The translations under genes and the position numbers were made by a program. Below, one piece after another: positions 38,117-50,142 of a stretch of 64,000 bases of DNA; positions within the stretch are counted from its first letter, which is position 1; every line of letters begins with the position of its first letter. The notes beneath the pieces were generated by a model that saw only the letters and a list, made by a program, of their open reading frames with translations, was not told the origin of the DNA and made no database searches. Source of the DNA: Mesorhizobium neociceri (GTDB lineage: Bacteria; Pseudomonadota; Alphaproteobacteria; Rhizobiales; Rhizobiaceae); contig NZ_JACDTY010000024.1 of NCBI RefSeq assembly GCF_013520985.1, positions 22,762 to 86,761 of the forward strand. Direction: 5' to 3'.

Positions 38117-38821
38117 TCAAGAGAGCGCGAAATTGACCGCCGCCTCGGCATGGATGCGCGTGGTGTCGAAAACCGGAATGTCAAAATCGCGCGCGCCGAT
38201 CAGCATGGTGATCTCGGTGCAGCCCATGATGACGCCGTCGATTTTCTCATCGCGCCGCAGGCGCGCGACTTCATCGACATAGGCCGCTTTCGACGGCGCG
38301 CTGACGATGCCCTGGCAGAGCTCGTCATAGATCACCCGATGCACCATGTCGCGCCCGGCCTGGTTCGGCACCACCGGCTGCAGCCCATATTTCTCCACCA
38401 GCCGGCCCTTGTAGAAATCCTGCTCCATGGTGAAACGCGTCGCCAGCAGCGCCGGCCGCCTGACGCCGGCGCCCTTCACCGCGACCGCCGTGGCATCGGC
38501 GATGTGGATAAGTGGAATGGACACCGCCGCCTGCACCTGGTCGGCGAGCTTGTGCATGGTGTTGGTGCAGATCAGCAGCCCCTCGGCGCCGCCCGCCGCC
38601 AGCTTGCGCGCGGCGTCCGCCAGAAGCACGCCCGCACCGTCCCAGTCGCCATGATGTTGCCGCTCTGCGATCTCGGCAAAATCGAAGGAATGGAGCAACA
38701 GCTTTGCCGAATGCAGCCCGCCCAGTCGCTCGCGCACGATCTCGTTGAGCAGGCGATAATAGATCGCCGTCGATTCCCAGCTCATGCCGCCGAGCAGGCC
38801 AAGGGTTTTCATGTGCGTCAT
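38117..38821 (-). CDS. Aspartate/glutamate racemase family protein
   Basis: 234 residues from ATG 38821 (ATG 38812 is possible). It starts with LGLLGGMSWESTAIYYRLLN, as in YgeA-type amino-acid racemases, and has the two catalytic cysteines in LLICTNTMHKLA and GVIMGCTEITML. It probably racemises aspartate or a related amino acid without cofactor. Located between a palindromic repeat and priA; whether it shares a transcript with priA (25-base gap, same strand) is likely but unproven. Confidence 0.9.
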   Translation of the reverse strand: MTHMKTLGLLGGMSWESTAIYYRLLNEIVRERLGGLHSAKLLLHSFDFAEIAERQHHGDWDGAGVLLADAARKLAAGGAEGLLICTNTMHKLADQVQAAVSIPLIHIADATAVAVKGAGVRRPALLATRFTMEQDFYKGRLVEKYGLQPVVPNQAGRDMVHRVIYDELCQGIVSAPSKAAYVDEVARLRRDEKIDGVIMGCTEITMLIGARDFDIPVFDTTRIHAEAAVNFALS

Positions 38822-38846
38822 CGCTCCGCTGACAATTCGATCAATC

Positions 38847-41030
38847 TCACAAAAAACTCTGCGGATCGATGTCGACCTGCACCCTGACCGAGCCGCGTTG
38901 CTTTGGCCCTTCGGCCAGCATGGTGCGGATGAAGCCTTGCATGTCGGCGCGCTTTTCACCCTGGATCAGCAGGCGAAAACGGTGGCGGCCACCAAGCAGC
39001 GACAGCGGCGCCTCGGCCGGGCCTAGCACGAACAGGTCGCTGGCCTGGGGTGCTGCGCGGCGCAAGCCGCGCGCATGGCCCTCGGCCTCCGCCCGGGTCA
39101 CCGCGCTGACGATGACGCCGGCGAGCCTGCCGAAGGGCGGCAGGGCGGCCCGTTCGCGCTCAGTGATTTCGCGCTCGTAAAACGCCTCGGCATCGCCGGA
39201 GACGATTGCCCGCATCACCGGATGGTCCGGCTGAAAAGTCTGCAGCAGGCCAAGGCTCTTCTTGCCGGTGCGCCCGGCACGCCCGGTTACCTGGCTGAGC
39301 AGCTGGAAGGTGCGCTCGGCGGCGCGCGGGTCGCCATTGGCAAGACCCAGATCCGCATCAACGACGCCGACCAGCGTCATGTTCGGAAAATTGTGGCCCT
39401 TGGCGACCAGCTGTGTGCCGATGACGATGTCGGCCTCGCCATTGGCAATGGCTTCGAGCTCCAGCCGCAGCCGCCGCACGCCGCCCATCAGGTCGGACGA
39501 CAAGACGATGGTGCGGGCGTCAGGGAAATGCGCCACCACCTCTTCGGCGATGCGCTCGACACCCGGCCCGCATGCAACGAGATGGTCGAGCGTTCCGCAT
39601 TCCGGACAGGCCTCCGGCCGCTTCTCATTGTGCCCGCAATGATGGCAGACGAGCTGGCCGCGAAAGCGGTGCTCGACCAGCCAGGCAGAGCAGACCGGGC
39701 AGCCGAAGCGGTGGCCGCACACCCGGCACAGCGTCAGCGGCGCATAGCCGCGCCGGTTGAGGAACAGCAGCGACTGTTCTTTTTTCTCCAGCGTGCGCTG
39801 CATCTCTCCGATCAGCAGCGGCGACAGGAAGCCGCCGCGCGCCGGCGGCGCGCGCCGCATGTCGACCGTCCTAAGGTCGGGAAGGGCGGCCTCGGCAAAA
39901 CGCGCCGAAAGCACCGCCCTGCTGTAGCGGCCCTGTTGTGCGTTCACCCGGCTTTCGACCGATGGCGTCGCCGACGCCAGCACCACCGGAAAGCTGCTGA
40001 TATGGCCGCGCACCACCGCCATGTCGCGCGCATTGTAGAAGACGCGATCCTCCTGCTTGTAGGCAGGGTCATGTTCCTCGTCGACGACGATCAGGCCGAG
40101 CTCCTTGAACGGCAGGAACAGCGCCGAGCGCGCGCCGGCGACGACGCGCACGCCGCCTTCCGCCACTTGCCGCCAGACCTTTTCGCGCATCCTGGGCGGC
40201 AGGTCGGAATGCCACTCCGCCGGCTTGGCGCCGAAGCGCTGCTGGAAGCGCTCGAGGAAGGCATGCGTCAGCGCGATTTCCGGCAGCAGGATCAGCACCT
40301 GCTTGCCCTGGTCGAGCGCCGCCGCCACCGCTTCGAAGTAAACTTCCGTCTTGCCCGAGCCGGTGACGCCGTCGAGCAACGTGACGTTGAAAGCAGCAGC
40401 CGCGACATTGGCGCGCAGCATGGCGGCGGCATCGGCCTGGTCCGGCATCAGCTCCGGCATGGCGTAGGAGGGATCGGGCGCTGCGACCACCGGTCGCGGC
40501 GGGATCATCACCGTCTCGAACACGCCTTGCGCCTTGAGCCCCTCGATCACCGTCGACGACACGCCTGCCGCATGCGCCAGCCCGGAGCGGGTCCAGGCGA
40601 GGCCGCCTTCCGCCGTCTCCAGCACGCGGGTCCTGGCATCCGTCATCCGATCGGGCATGATTGGGGTTCGCAGCAGGCCCTCGATCGATGGTTCGGGATC
40701 GAACGCCTCCGGCGCCCTGAGCAGCATGCGCGCCACCATGCCGGGCGGTGACAGCGTGTACTGCGCCAGCCAGTCGACGAACCGGCGCATCCCGCGATCG
40801 ATCGGCGGACAGTCGAAAACCTGCTCGATCGGCCGCAATTTCTTCGCGTCGACCTTTTCGACCACGCCGTCCCAGACGATGCCGGCAACCTGGCGCGGAC
40901 CGAGCGGCACACGCACGATCGAGCCCGGAACCACGCGCATGCCGGCAGGCACGGCATAGGTGTAAGGTCGTTCGGCGGGCATCGGCACCAGCACCGGTGC
41001 GGCTGCGACAAAGGGCGAATCTTCGATCAT
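38847..41030 (-). CDS. priA: Primosomal protein N' (replication-restart helicase)
   Basis: 727 residues. The N-terminal part (about 10-110) is the 3'-DNA-end binding domain. The helicase core has GVTGSGKTEVYFEAV (P-loop) and VVDEEHDPAYKQED (DEEH box). A zinc cluster follows with cysteines in LCRVCGHRFGCPVC and VCHHCGHNEKRPEACPECG, eight in all. It reloads the replisome at stalled forks. Co-directional with the racemase-like gene; divergent from transaldolase. Confidence 0.97.
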   Translation of the reverse strand: MIEDSPFVAAAPVLVPMPAERPYTYAVPAGMRVVPGSIVRVPLGPRQVAGIVWDGVVEKVDAKKLRPIEQVFDCPPIDRGMRRFVDWLAQYTLSPPGMVARMLLRAPEAFDPEPSIEGLLRTPIMPDRMTDARTRVLETAEGGLAWTRSGLAHAAGVSSTVIEGLKAQGVFETVMIPPRPVVAAPDPSYAMPELMPDQADAAAMLRANVAAAAFNVTLLDGVTGSGKTEVYFEAVAAALDQGKQVLILLPEIALTHAFLERFQQRFGAKPAEWHSDLPPRMREKVWRQVAEGGVRVVAGARSALFLPFKELGLIVVDEEHDPAYKQEDRVFYNARDMAVVRGHISSFPVVLASATPSVESRVNAQQGRYSRAVLSARFAEAALPDLRTVDMRRAPPARGGFLSPLLIGEMQRTLEKKEQSLLFLNRRGYAPLTLCRVCGHRFGCPVCSAWLVEHRFRGQLVCHHCGHNEKRPEACPECGTLDHLVACGPGVERIAEEVVAHFPDARTIVLSSDLMGGVRRLRLELEAIANGEADIVIGTQLVAKGHNFPNMTLVGVVDADLGLANGDPRAAERTFQLLSQVTGRAGRTGKKSLGLLQTFQPDHPVMRAIVSGDAEAFYEREITERERAALPPFGRLAGVIVSAVTRAEAEGHARGLRRAAPQASDLFVLGPAEAPLSLLGGRHRFRLLIQGEKRADMQGFIRTMLAEGPKQRGSVRVQVDIDPQSFL

Positions 41031-41121
41031 CGGGCGTGACCTTGCCCCGACTTTGGTCTAGATCAAAGGGCAACCCCGAATGTGCATTGGCATGCACATG
41101 GAAATCTTTCAGGAGACCCCC

Positions 41122-41778
41122 ATGAAATTTTTTGTCGACACCGCTGACATCAAGGACATCAAGGAACTGAACGATTTGGGGCTGCTCGACGGCGTCACCA
41201 CCAATCCCTCGCTGATCCTGAAATCCGGCGGCAAGATCGCCGATGTCACCAAGCAGATCTGCGACATCGTCAAGGGCCCGGTTTCGGCCGAGGTCGTCGC
41301 CACCGAATACAAGGACATGATGGCCGAGGCCAAGATCCTGGCCAAGATCGCCGACAATATCTGCATCAAGGTGCCGCTGACGCTGGACGGCCTGCGCGCC
41401 TGCAGGACGATCCGCACCGAGATGAACCGCTTGGTCAATGTGACGCTGTGCTTCTCGGCCAACCAGGCACTGCTCGCAGCCAAGGCCGGCGCCTCGTTCA
41501 TCTCGCCCTTCGTCGGCCGCGTCGACGACACCGGCGCGAACGGCATGGAGCTGATCGAGGAAATCCGTCATATCTACGACAATTATGATTTCGACACCGA
41601 AATCCTCGTCGCTTCGGTTCGCACCGTGAACCACGTCAAGCAGGCGGCCCTGATCGGCGCCGATGTCGTCACCGCGCCGGCAGCGACGCTAAAGGCGTTG
41701 GTCAAGCACCCGCTGACCGACAAGGGCCTCGAACAGTTCCTCGCCGACTGGGCCAAGACCGGCCAGAAGATCGGCTGA
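41122..41778 (+). CDS. tal: Transaldolase (short, TalC/fructose-6-phosphate aldolase type)
   Basis: 218 residues, the size of the short transaldolase class. It starts MKFFVDTADIKDIKELNDLG, has TTNPSLILKSGG, the Schiff-base Lys in NICIKVPLTLDGL, and LCFSANQALLAAKAGASFIS. It acts in the pentose phosphate pathway, or as a fructose-6-phosphate aldolase; sequence reading cannot decide between them. Start ATG 41122 has AGGAG upstream. A strong terminator follows. Confidence 0.93.
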   Translation: MKFFVDTADIKDIKELNDLGLLDGVTTNPSLILKSGGKIADVTKQICDIVKGPVSAEVVATEYKDMMAEAKILAKIADNICIKVPLTLDGLRACRTIRTEMNRLVNVTLCFSANQALLAAKAGASFISPFVGRVDDTGANGMELIEEIRHIYDNYDFDTEILVASVRTVNHVKQAALIGADVVTAPAATLKALVKHPLTDKGLEQFLADWAKTGQKIG

Positions 41779-41799
41779 GATCAGGCTTCGGTATCAACG

Positions 41800-41827
41800 A
41801 AAAAAGGCCGGGAAACCGGCCTTTTTT
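41800..41827. terminator. Bidirectional terminator between transaldolase and lptE
   Basis: A(6)GGCCGG-GAAA-CCGGCCT(6): a 6-bp GC stem with a GAAA tetraloop, extended by A/T pairs, with six T on both strands. It serves the plus-strand transaldolase gene (stop 41778) and the minus-strand lptE (stop 41851). Confidence 0.9.
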
Positions 41828-41850
41828 GTATCTGCAAAAGTTGGAAGCGC

Positions 41851-42412
41851 TCAGGCTTTCTTGCCGTGTCTGACAAGATCCTGGGCGACCGACAGGCTCA
41901 CCATTTCAGCCAGTTCGCGCGCGGCGCGGTTCTCGGCGTCGAGCTGCGCCCGGTAGGAAGCGAACTCCTGCGTCGGCTTGTCGAAGGATGACGGGATCGA
42001 GCGTTTGCCGGTGGCGATGACCGCACCGGTCTTGGCATCGGTCAGCACATAGTTCGCGGTCAGCGTCACCGTGCCCGCCGTCGGCTCGTCTTCATCGGTC
42101 TGAATCTGCACTTGCGCCGCCGATTCGACCAGTTCGGTGACGCCGAGATCGAGCATGTAGACCGGCGCCGGCGGCTCGCCGGCGCCCTGGCCAAAGGCAA
42201 AGATCAAATTGTTACGGACCTGCTGGGCGTAGCGGGTCTTGACCGACTTGACCGCGACCGACGCCAGTTCCGCCGAAGGGCTGAGCGTCGAACCGGCCGT
42301 CAACGGCGCGCTGGAATAGAGCGGCCTGACCGTGCAGGCCGAAACCAGCGCCAGCGAGGCGACCATGCCGTACAGCGCTGCGCGGCGCAGCAAACGCGTC
42401 GTCTTTTCCAGA

Positions 42413-42426
<14 letters not shown>
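41851..42426 (-). CDS. lptE: LPS-assembly lipoprotein LptE
   Basis: A 191-residue protein with an N-terminal lipoprotein signal whose lipobox is LVSAC (Cys about 31), then TVRPLYSS, typical of LptE. LptE plugs the LptD barrel in the outer membrane and helps insert lipopolysaccharide. It overlaps the end of leuS by 14 bases, which fits the common alphaproteobacterial leuS-lptE order; the holA gene often found next is absent here, replaced by a terminator and convergent transaldolase gene. Confidence 0.88.
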
Positions 42427-45055
<2,629 letters not shown>

Positions 45056-45202
45056 CGGATGATTTTCACTTAAAAGCAGGCGCAGACCGCCGGACAAGGC
45101 CCGGTGGCCGAGGTAAATGTCGTCGCGGTGTTCACCATGGATTGCCGGACCCGTCAACTGCGGCGAGCCGGCCAAGACGATTAAGACAGGCAGGATATAG
45201 GC

Positions 45203-45865
45203 ATGGCCAGCGCCGTCGAACAGTTTTTCGCCGTCAAGACGAGGATCGCCACCGCCGAGCGCGAGGCCGGCCGCGACCCCGGTTCGGTGACGCTGGTTGC
45301 CGTGTCGAAGACTTTTGAGGCCGACGCCATCCGCCCGGTCATCGAAGCCGGCCAGCGCGTTTTCGGCGAGAACCGCGTGCAAGAGGCGCAGGCCAAATGG
45401 CCGGCGCTGAAAGCTGAATTCCCTGACATCGAGTTGCATGTGATCGGCCCGCTGCAGTCGAACAAGGCGAAGGAAGCCGTTGCGCTCGCCGATGTCATCG
45501 AGACGGTCGACCGCGAGAAGATCGCCACCGAGCTCGCCAAAGAGATTGCCCGGCAAGGCCGCGCACCAAAGCTCTACGTCCAGGTCAACACCGGCTCGGA
45601 GCCGCAAAAGGCCGGCATAGAGCCCCGCGACGCCGTCGCCTTCGTCGCCCGTTGCAGGGATGTCCATGGCCTCGCCATCGAAGGACTGATGTGCATCCCA
45701 CCGGCGGACGAAAACCCCGGCCCGCATTTCGCCCTGCTGGAAAAGCTCGGCAAGGAGGCCGGCGTGGCAAAACTGTCGATGGGCATGTCCGGCGACTACG
45801 AGACCGCCATCGCCTTCGGCGCCACCAGCGTCCGCGTCGGCTCGGCGATTTTCGGCAGTCGGTAG
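45203..45865 (+). CDS. YggS-family PLP-binding protein
   Basis: 220 residues. The PLP Lys lies in VTLVAVSKTFEADAI, with FGENRVQEAQAKW, HVIGPLQSNKAK and a late LSMGMSGDYETAIAFGAT, all hallmarks of the YggS/PROSC family. These are single-domain alanine-racemase-fold proteins involved in pyridoxal phosphate homeostasis without a firm enzymatic reaction. It is divergent from leuS. Confidence 0.95.
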   Translation: MASAVEQFFAVKTRIATAEREAGRDPGSVTLVAVSKTFEADAIRPVIEAGQRVFGENRVQEAQAKWPALKAEFPDIELHVIGPLQSNKAKEAVALADVIETVDREKIATELAKEIARQGRAPKLYVQVNTGSEPQKAGIEPRDAVAFVARCRDVHGLAIEGLMCIPPADENPGPHFALLEKLGKEAGVAKLSMGMSGDYETAIAFGATSVRVGSAIFGSR

Positions 45866-45927
45866 TTCCGACAATTTAGCCTCGCTAACAGCAGCTTCCT
45901 TGTCGCCTCGCCATACTAGTGCTATAT

Positions 45928-45942
45928 CTAGCCAAGCTAGCT
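45928..45942. promoter_or_regulatory. Palindromic operator candidate of the toxin-antitoxin pair
   Basis: CTAGC-CAA-GCTAG (45928-45940) overlaps the palindrome AGCTAGCT (45935-45942), 12 bases before the antitoxin ATG. Palindromes at this place normally bind Phd-type antitoxins for autorepression. Confidence 0.5.
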
Positions 45943-45954
45943 AGGTATCTTCCA

Positions 45955-46209
45955 ATGAACTGGCATCTGCAGGACGCAAAGAACAACCTCTCGAAGCTGG
46001 TTCAGCAAGCGCGTGAAAAAGGGCCGCAGACCATCACCTTGCGCGGAAAGCCGGCCGCTGTCGTGATGGCTGCTGAAGAATACGAGAGACTCGTCGGCTC
46101 GAAGCCTTCACTTGCAGAATACCTTCTTTCTGGTCCCGAATGGGACGACGATTTCGTCGAGGAGGTCAATCGCCGCTCCAAGGGGCCAGGCAGAGACGTG
46201 GACCTCTGA
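45955..46209 (+). CDS. Phd/YefM-type antitoxin
   Basis: 84 residues. It starts MNWHLQDAKNNLSKLVQQAR and has the conserved ITLRGKPAAVVMAAEEYERL of the Phd/YefM fold; the acidic tail WDDDFVEEVNR should wrap the toxin. It neutralises the PIN-domain toxin next door and represses the operon. Its TGA overlaps the toxin ATG (TGATG). Confidence 0.92.
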   Translation: MNWHLQDAKNNLSKLVQQAREKGPQTITLRGKPAAVVMAAEEYERLVGSKPSLAEYLLSGPEWDDDFVEEVNRRSKGPGRDVDL

Positions 46210-46610
46210 TGTTTCTTTTGGATACGAATGTCGTGTCGGCTGCGCGAAAGCGCGAAGGCCCAGTGGCGGATTGGATGGTCAAGCAAGAGCGCCAGTCTCT
46301 GTTTCTGAGCGTCATCACGCTCGGTGAACTCGCACGCGGAATCGAAATGAAGCGTCGAAACGACCCCGAGACAGCAAATCATCTTGCAGCGTGGTTCCAC
46401 GGTCTGCGCCACAGCTACGAAAACCGAATTCTCGGCATAGATGAGAACATCGCTGCCCAATGGGGGCGCATCTCCGCAATCCGCACACGCGGCGAAGCGG
46501 ATGGGCTTATCGCCGCGACGGCGCTCTTCCACGATCTCATACTGGTCACACGCAACGTCGCCGACTTCGACGATACCGGCGTCACAATGTTCAATCCGTG
46601 GGAAGCCTGA
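46209..46610 (+). CDS. VapC-like PIN-domain toxin
   Basis: 133 residues. PIN-domain acidic residues are in MFLLDTNVVSAARK (first Asp), SVITLGELARGIE (Glu), and DGLIAATALFHDLILVTRN...DF (later Asp residues). VapC toxins are Mg-dependent RNases that cut tRNA or rRNA to stop growth. Translationally coupled to the antitoxin. Pairing a PIN toxin with a Phd-type antitoxin is a common mixed arrangement. Confidence 0.93.
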   Translation: MFLLDTNVVSAARKREGPVADWMVKQERQSLFLSVITLGELARGIEMKRRNDPETANHLAAWFHGLRHSYENRILGIDENIAAQWGRISAIRTRGEADGLIAATALFHDLILVTRNVADFDDTGVTMFNPWEA

Positions 46611-46747
46611 CCTGCCCGCGTTGATCAGGTGTCGGGATCGGCCGCGGGGGTTGAGCCAGTACCAGCCCATCATTGCACCACCACTAGAAACGAAACGTAC
46701 CGTTCCTATTTGCTAGGCGTCATCACCAATCTGCTGGAGCCGCCACC

Positions 46748-47797
46748 ATGCGCTACAATCAACTCGGAAATACGGGGATGTTCGTCTCCGAACTCTGCCT
46801 CGGCACCATGACCTTCGGCGCCGCCGGCGAGAATGCCCAATGGGGCCTGATCGCCAGCCTCGACCAGAAGGGCGTCAACGACATCGTCGGCCGTTCGATC
46901 GCCGCCGGCGTCAATTTCTTCGACACGGCCGACGTCTATTCCTTCGGCGACTCCGAGCGCTTGCTCGGCCAGTCGCTCAGGGATCTCGGCGTCAAGCGCT
47001 CCGACGTCGTCATCGCCACCAAGGTGCACGGCGCCATGGGCCAGGGCCCGAACGAGCGCGGCTCTTCGCGCGGCCACATCATGGACTCGGTTGAGGGCAG
47101 CCTGGAGCGGCTGCAGCTCGACCATATCGACCTCTACCAACTGCACGGCACCGACGCGGTGACACCCATCGACGAGACGCTGCGGGCGCTCGACGATCTC
47201 GTCGCCAGCGGCAAGGTGCGCTATGTCGGCGTCTCCAACTGGCAGGCCTGGCGCATCGCCAAGGCGCTGGGCCTTGCCGAGCGCAAGGGCTTTTCCCGTT
47301 TCGAGACCATCCAGTCCTATTACTCGATCGCCGGTCGCGACCTTGAGCGTGAGATCGTGCCGCTGATCAACGAGGAAAAACTTGGCCTGATGGTGTGGTC
47401 GCCGATGGCCGGCGGCCTGCTGTCCGGCAAATACGGCCCCGGCGCGCCTGGCAATGGCGAAGGCCGCCGCGCCGCCTTCAACTTCCCGCCGGTCAATGAG
47501 GACCGCGCCTGGGCCGCCGTCGCCGTCATGCGCGACATCGCCAAGAAGCATGATGTCAGCGTCGCCACGGTGGCGCTCGGCTATGTCCTGGCAAAACCCT
47601 TCGTCATGAGCGTCATCATCGGCGCCAGCCGGATGGAGCAGCTCGAACAGAACCTTGCCGCTGCCGAGGTAAAACTCGACGCCGACGATCTCGCCAAGCT
47701 GGATGAGGTCAGCGCGCTGCCGGCCGAGTATCCCGGCTGGATGCTGGAGCGTCAGGGCGTCGGCCGCCGCCCGGCGCCGTTCACGCCGAAGAAGTAA
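46748..47797 (+). CDS. Aldo/keto reductase
   Basis: 349 residues. AKR signatures are FFDTADVYSFGDSERLLG with the catalytic Asp and Tyr, the Lys of VIATKVHGAMG, the His-bearing IDLYQLHGTD, and IIGASRMEQLEQNLAA for NADPH binding. It reduces aldehydes or ketones; substrate unknown. GGAG lies about 9 bases before the ATG. Convergent with the LysR gene. A second AKR lies at 51478. Confidence 0.93.
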   Translation: MRYNQLGNTGMFVSELCLGTMTFGAAGENAQWGLIASLDQKGVNDIVGRSIAAGVNFFDTADVYSFGDSERLLGQSLRDLGVKRSDVVIATKVHGAMGQGPNERGSSRGHIMDSVEGSLERLQLDHIDLYQLHGTDAVTPIDETLRALDDLVASGKVRYVGVSNWQAWRIAKALGLAERKGFSRFETIQSYYSIAGRDLEREIVPLINEEKLGLMVWSPMAGGLLSGKYGPGAPGNGEGRRAAFNFPPVNEDRAWAAVAVMRDIAKKHDVSVATVALGYVLAKPFVMSVIIGASRMEQLEQNLAAAEVKLDADDLAKLDEVSALPAEYPGWMLERQGVGRRPAPFTPKK

Positions 47798-47849
47798 ATC
47801 TGTCTCACCTAGTCTGATGCTTCGGGAGCCAGCTGGCTCCCGAATGTTT

Positions 47850-48758
47850 TCAGGCCATCCGAACGTTCTCGACCAGAAAGTCGAGAAAGGCCCGCACCCG
47901 CGCCGGCAAATGCCGGCCCTGTCCGACATAGACGGCGTGGGTGGGCTCCTCGTCGCCAGGGTTGAAATCCTCCAGCAGCGCCGTCAGCCGGCCCGCTGCA
48001 ATGTCATCGGCCACATGCCAATGCGCCAGCCTGGCGATGCCGGCGCCGCCAACCGCCATCAGCCGCATCGACTCGCCATCGCTGACCAGCGTGTTTCCCG
48101 TGATGGGAACCATGATGGCGTTGCCGGCCGCGTCGACAAACTGCCAGCCATCGACATGCCGGACAAAACCGAAAGCCATGCGATTGTGCTTGTCGAGATC
48201 GGCCGGTATCCGCGGCGTGCCATGCGTCTTGAGGTAGGAAGGCGCTGCAACCACCGCCATCCGGCTTTGTCCGAGCTTGCGCGCCACCAGCCGCGACTCA
48301 CCGAGCGGCCCGGCGCGAATAGCGACGTCGGCGCGCTCCTGCATCAGGTCGATGACGCTGTCGGTCAGCACCAGATCGACCGAAATCTCGGGATAGCGTT
48401 CGAGGAAGCGCGGCAGCAGCGGGATCAGCCGATGCACCCCGAACGGCACGTAGGAGTTGACGCGCAGCCGTCCGCGCGGCGCGGCACCCACGGCGGCCTC
48501 GCGCTCGGCCGCCGCCATGTCAGCCAGGATGCGCAGCCCGCTGTCGTAGAAGGCCGTCCCTTCCGGCGTCAGTTGCAGCTTGCGCGTCGAGCGGCTGACC
48601 AGTCGCGCACCGAGCCTTGCCTCCAGCCGTGCGATCAGCTTGCTGACCGCCGACGGCGTCATGCGTAGCGCCCGCGCCGCGGCCGAGAAGCTGCCCGCCT
48701 CGACGACGCGGACGAACACTTCGATCTCGCCGGAGCGGTTGATGTCGGGTCTGGCCAT
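47850..48758 (-). CDS. LysR-family transcriptional regulator
   Basis: 302 residues. The N-terminal winged helix shows FVRVVEAGSFSAAARALRMT and SAVSKLIARLEARLGARLV; the rest is the two-lobed periplasmic-binding-like effector domain. Members usually control a divergent gene, here the MFS transporter starting at 48885. Effector unknown. Confidence 0.94.
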   Translation of the reverse strand: MARPDINRSGEIEVFVRVVEAGSFSAAARALRMTPSAVSKLIARLEARLGARLVSRSTRKLQLTPEGTAFYDSGLRILADMAAAEREAAVGAAPRGRLRVNSYVPFGVHRLIPLLPRFLERYPEISVDLVLTDSVIDLMQERADVAIRAGPLGESRLVARKLGQSRMAVVAAPSYLKTHGTPRIPADLDKHNRMAFGFVRHVDGWQFVDAAGNAIMVPITGNTLVSDGESMRLMAVGGAGIARLAHWHVADDIAAGRLTALLEDFNPGDEEPTHAVYVGQGRHLPARVRAFLDFLVENVRMA

Positions 48759-48884
48759 CTGTGAATCTATTTCACAGGAAATATGCCTAAGGCAAGTCTA
48801 GTTCACAAGGCACGGCGACACGATCTCTCGGGTCGGGGCGCGGGTTTGGACAGGGCGCTCGTCATTGTCGAACTGGAAACCGCC

Positions 48885-50078
48885 ATGCCTCTCGCTCTTT
48901 ATGCCCTCGCCGCCGGCGCCTTCGGCATCGGTGTCACCGAATTCGTCATCATGGGCTTGCTGATCGATGTCAGCAAAGATCTCGGCGTCTCGATCTCGGC
49001 CGCCGGCCAGCTAATTTCCGGCTATGCGCTGGGCGTCGTCATCGGCGCGCCGCTTTTGACCATCGCCACGGGCAACTGGCCGCGCAAGACCGTGCTGCTG
49101 GCGCTGATGGCGATCTTCACGCTTGGCAACCTCGCCTGTGCTTTGGCGCCCGATTATTGGACGCTGATGGGCGCCCGCATCATCACCGCCTTTGCCCACG
49201 GCACCTTCTTCGGCGTCGGCTCGGTGGTCGCCACCGGCCTGGTCGCGCCCAACAAGAAGGCCTCGGCGATCGCGCTGATGTTCACCGGCCTGACCATCGC
49301 CAACATTCTCGGCGTGCCCTTCGGCACCTGGCTCGGCCAGGCCTTCGGCTGGCGCGCCACCTTCTGGGCGGTAACCCTGGTCGGCCTGGCAGCCTTCGCT
49401 GTCATCCTGGCTCTGGTGCCGCGTAGTGAGGCCTCACCCGAAAAGACCAATTTGCGCGCCGACCTCGCCGTGCTGCGCCGCACGCCCGTCCTGCTCGGCC
49501 TCGCCACCACCGTGCTCGGCTATGCCGGCGTCTTCGCCGTCTTCACCTACATCGCCCCGCTTCTCACCGAGATCAGCGGCTTTAGGGAAACCGCCGTGTC
49601 GCCGATCCTGCTCGTCTTCGGTGGCGGTCTCATCGCCGGCAATCTGCTTGGCGGCAAGGTCGCAGACCGCTGGCTGGTGCCGGCCGTGCTCGGCAGCCTC
49701 GTGGTGCTGGCGCTGGTGCTCGCCACCATGACCTTCGCCGTCCACAGCCAGGTCTTGGCCGTCATCTATGTCGGCCTGCTCGGTGCCGCCGCTTTCGCCA
49801 CCGTGGCGCCGCTGCAGATGTGGGTGCTGGAAAAGGCGCAAGGTGCGGGACAGAGCCTCGCCTCGTCCTTCAACATCGCCGCCTTCAACCTCGGCAATGC
49901 CGCCGGCGCCTGGCTCGGCGGTGCGGTGATCGCCCATGGCCTTGGCCTCGGCTCGCTGACCTGGGTCGCCGCTTTGCTGCCGGTCGCGGCACTCGGTGTC
50001 GCCACCCTGGCGCTGCGCCTCGACAGAAACGGCGGGCGATTGGCGCCGGTCGCCGTCTGCCCAAGCGCTGCGGAGTGA
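48885..50078 (+). CDS. MFS transporter, drug/sugar efflux (DHA1) type
   Basis: 397 residues from ATG 48885, with twelve hydrophobic segments. It begins LALYALAAGAFGIGVTEFVI, a common start of AraJ/YdhP-type efflux permeases, and has GYALGVVIGAPLLTIATGNWPRK as the loop 2-3 motif A region. It should export small molecules by proton antiport. Divergent from the LysR regulator, which probably controls it. Confidence 0.93.
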   Translation: MPLALYALAAGAFGIGVTEFVIMGLLIDVSKDLGVSISAAGQLISGYALGVVIGAPLLTIATGNWPRKTVLLALMAIFTLGNLACALAPDYWTLMGARIITAFAHGTFFGVGSVVATGLVAPNKKASAIALMFTGLTIANILGVPFGTWLGQAFGWRATFWAVTLVGLAAFAVILALVPRSEASPEKTNLRADLAVLRRTPVLLGLATTVLGYAGVFAVFTYIAPLLTEISGFRETAVSPILLVFGGGLIAGNLLGGKVADRWLVPAVLGSLVVLALVLATMTFAVHSQVLAVIYVGLLGAAAFATVAPLQMWVLEKAQGAGQSLASSFNIAAFNLGNAAGAWLGGAVIAHGLGLGSLTWVAALLPVAALGVATLALRLDRNGGRLAPVAVCPSAAE

Positions 50079-50142
50079 CCGCGACTCCGAAACATCCCTG
50101 CCCGACAGAAGCCTAGACACGAACCCAACAGGAGAGACCGTT

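Noticed and set aside
38033..40751. Plus-strand frames opposite the racemase-like gene and priA
   Set aside because: Antisense shadows; the minus-strand genes have complete motif sets.
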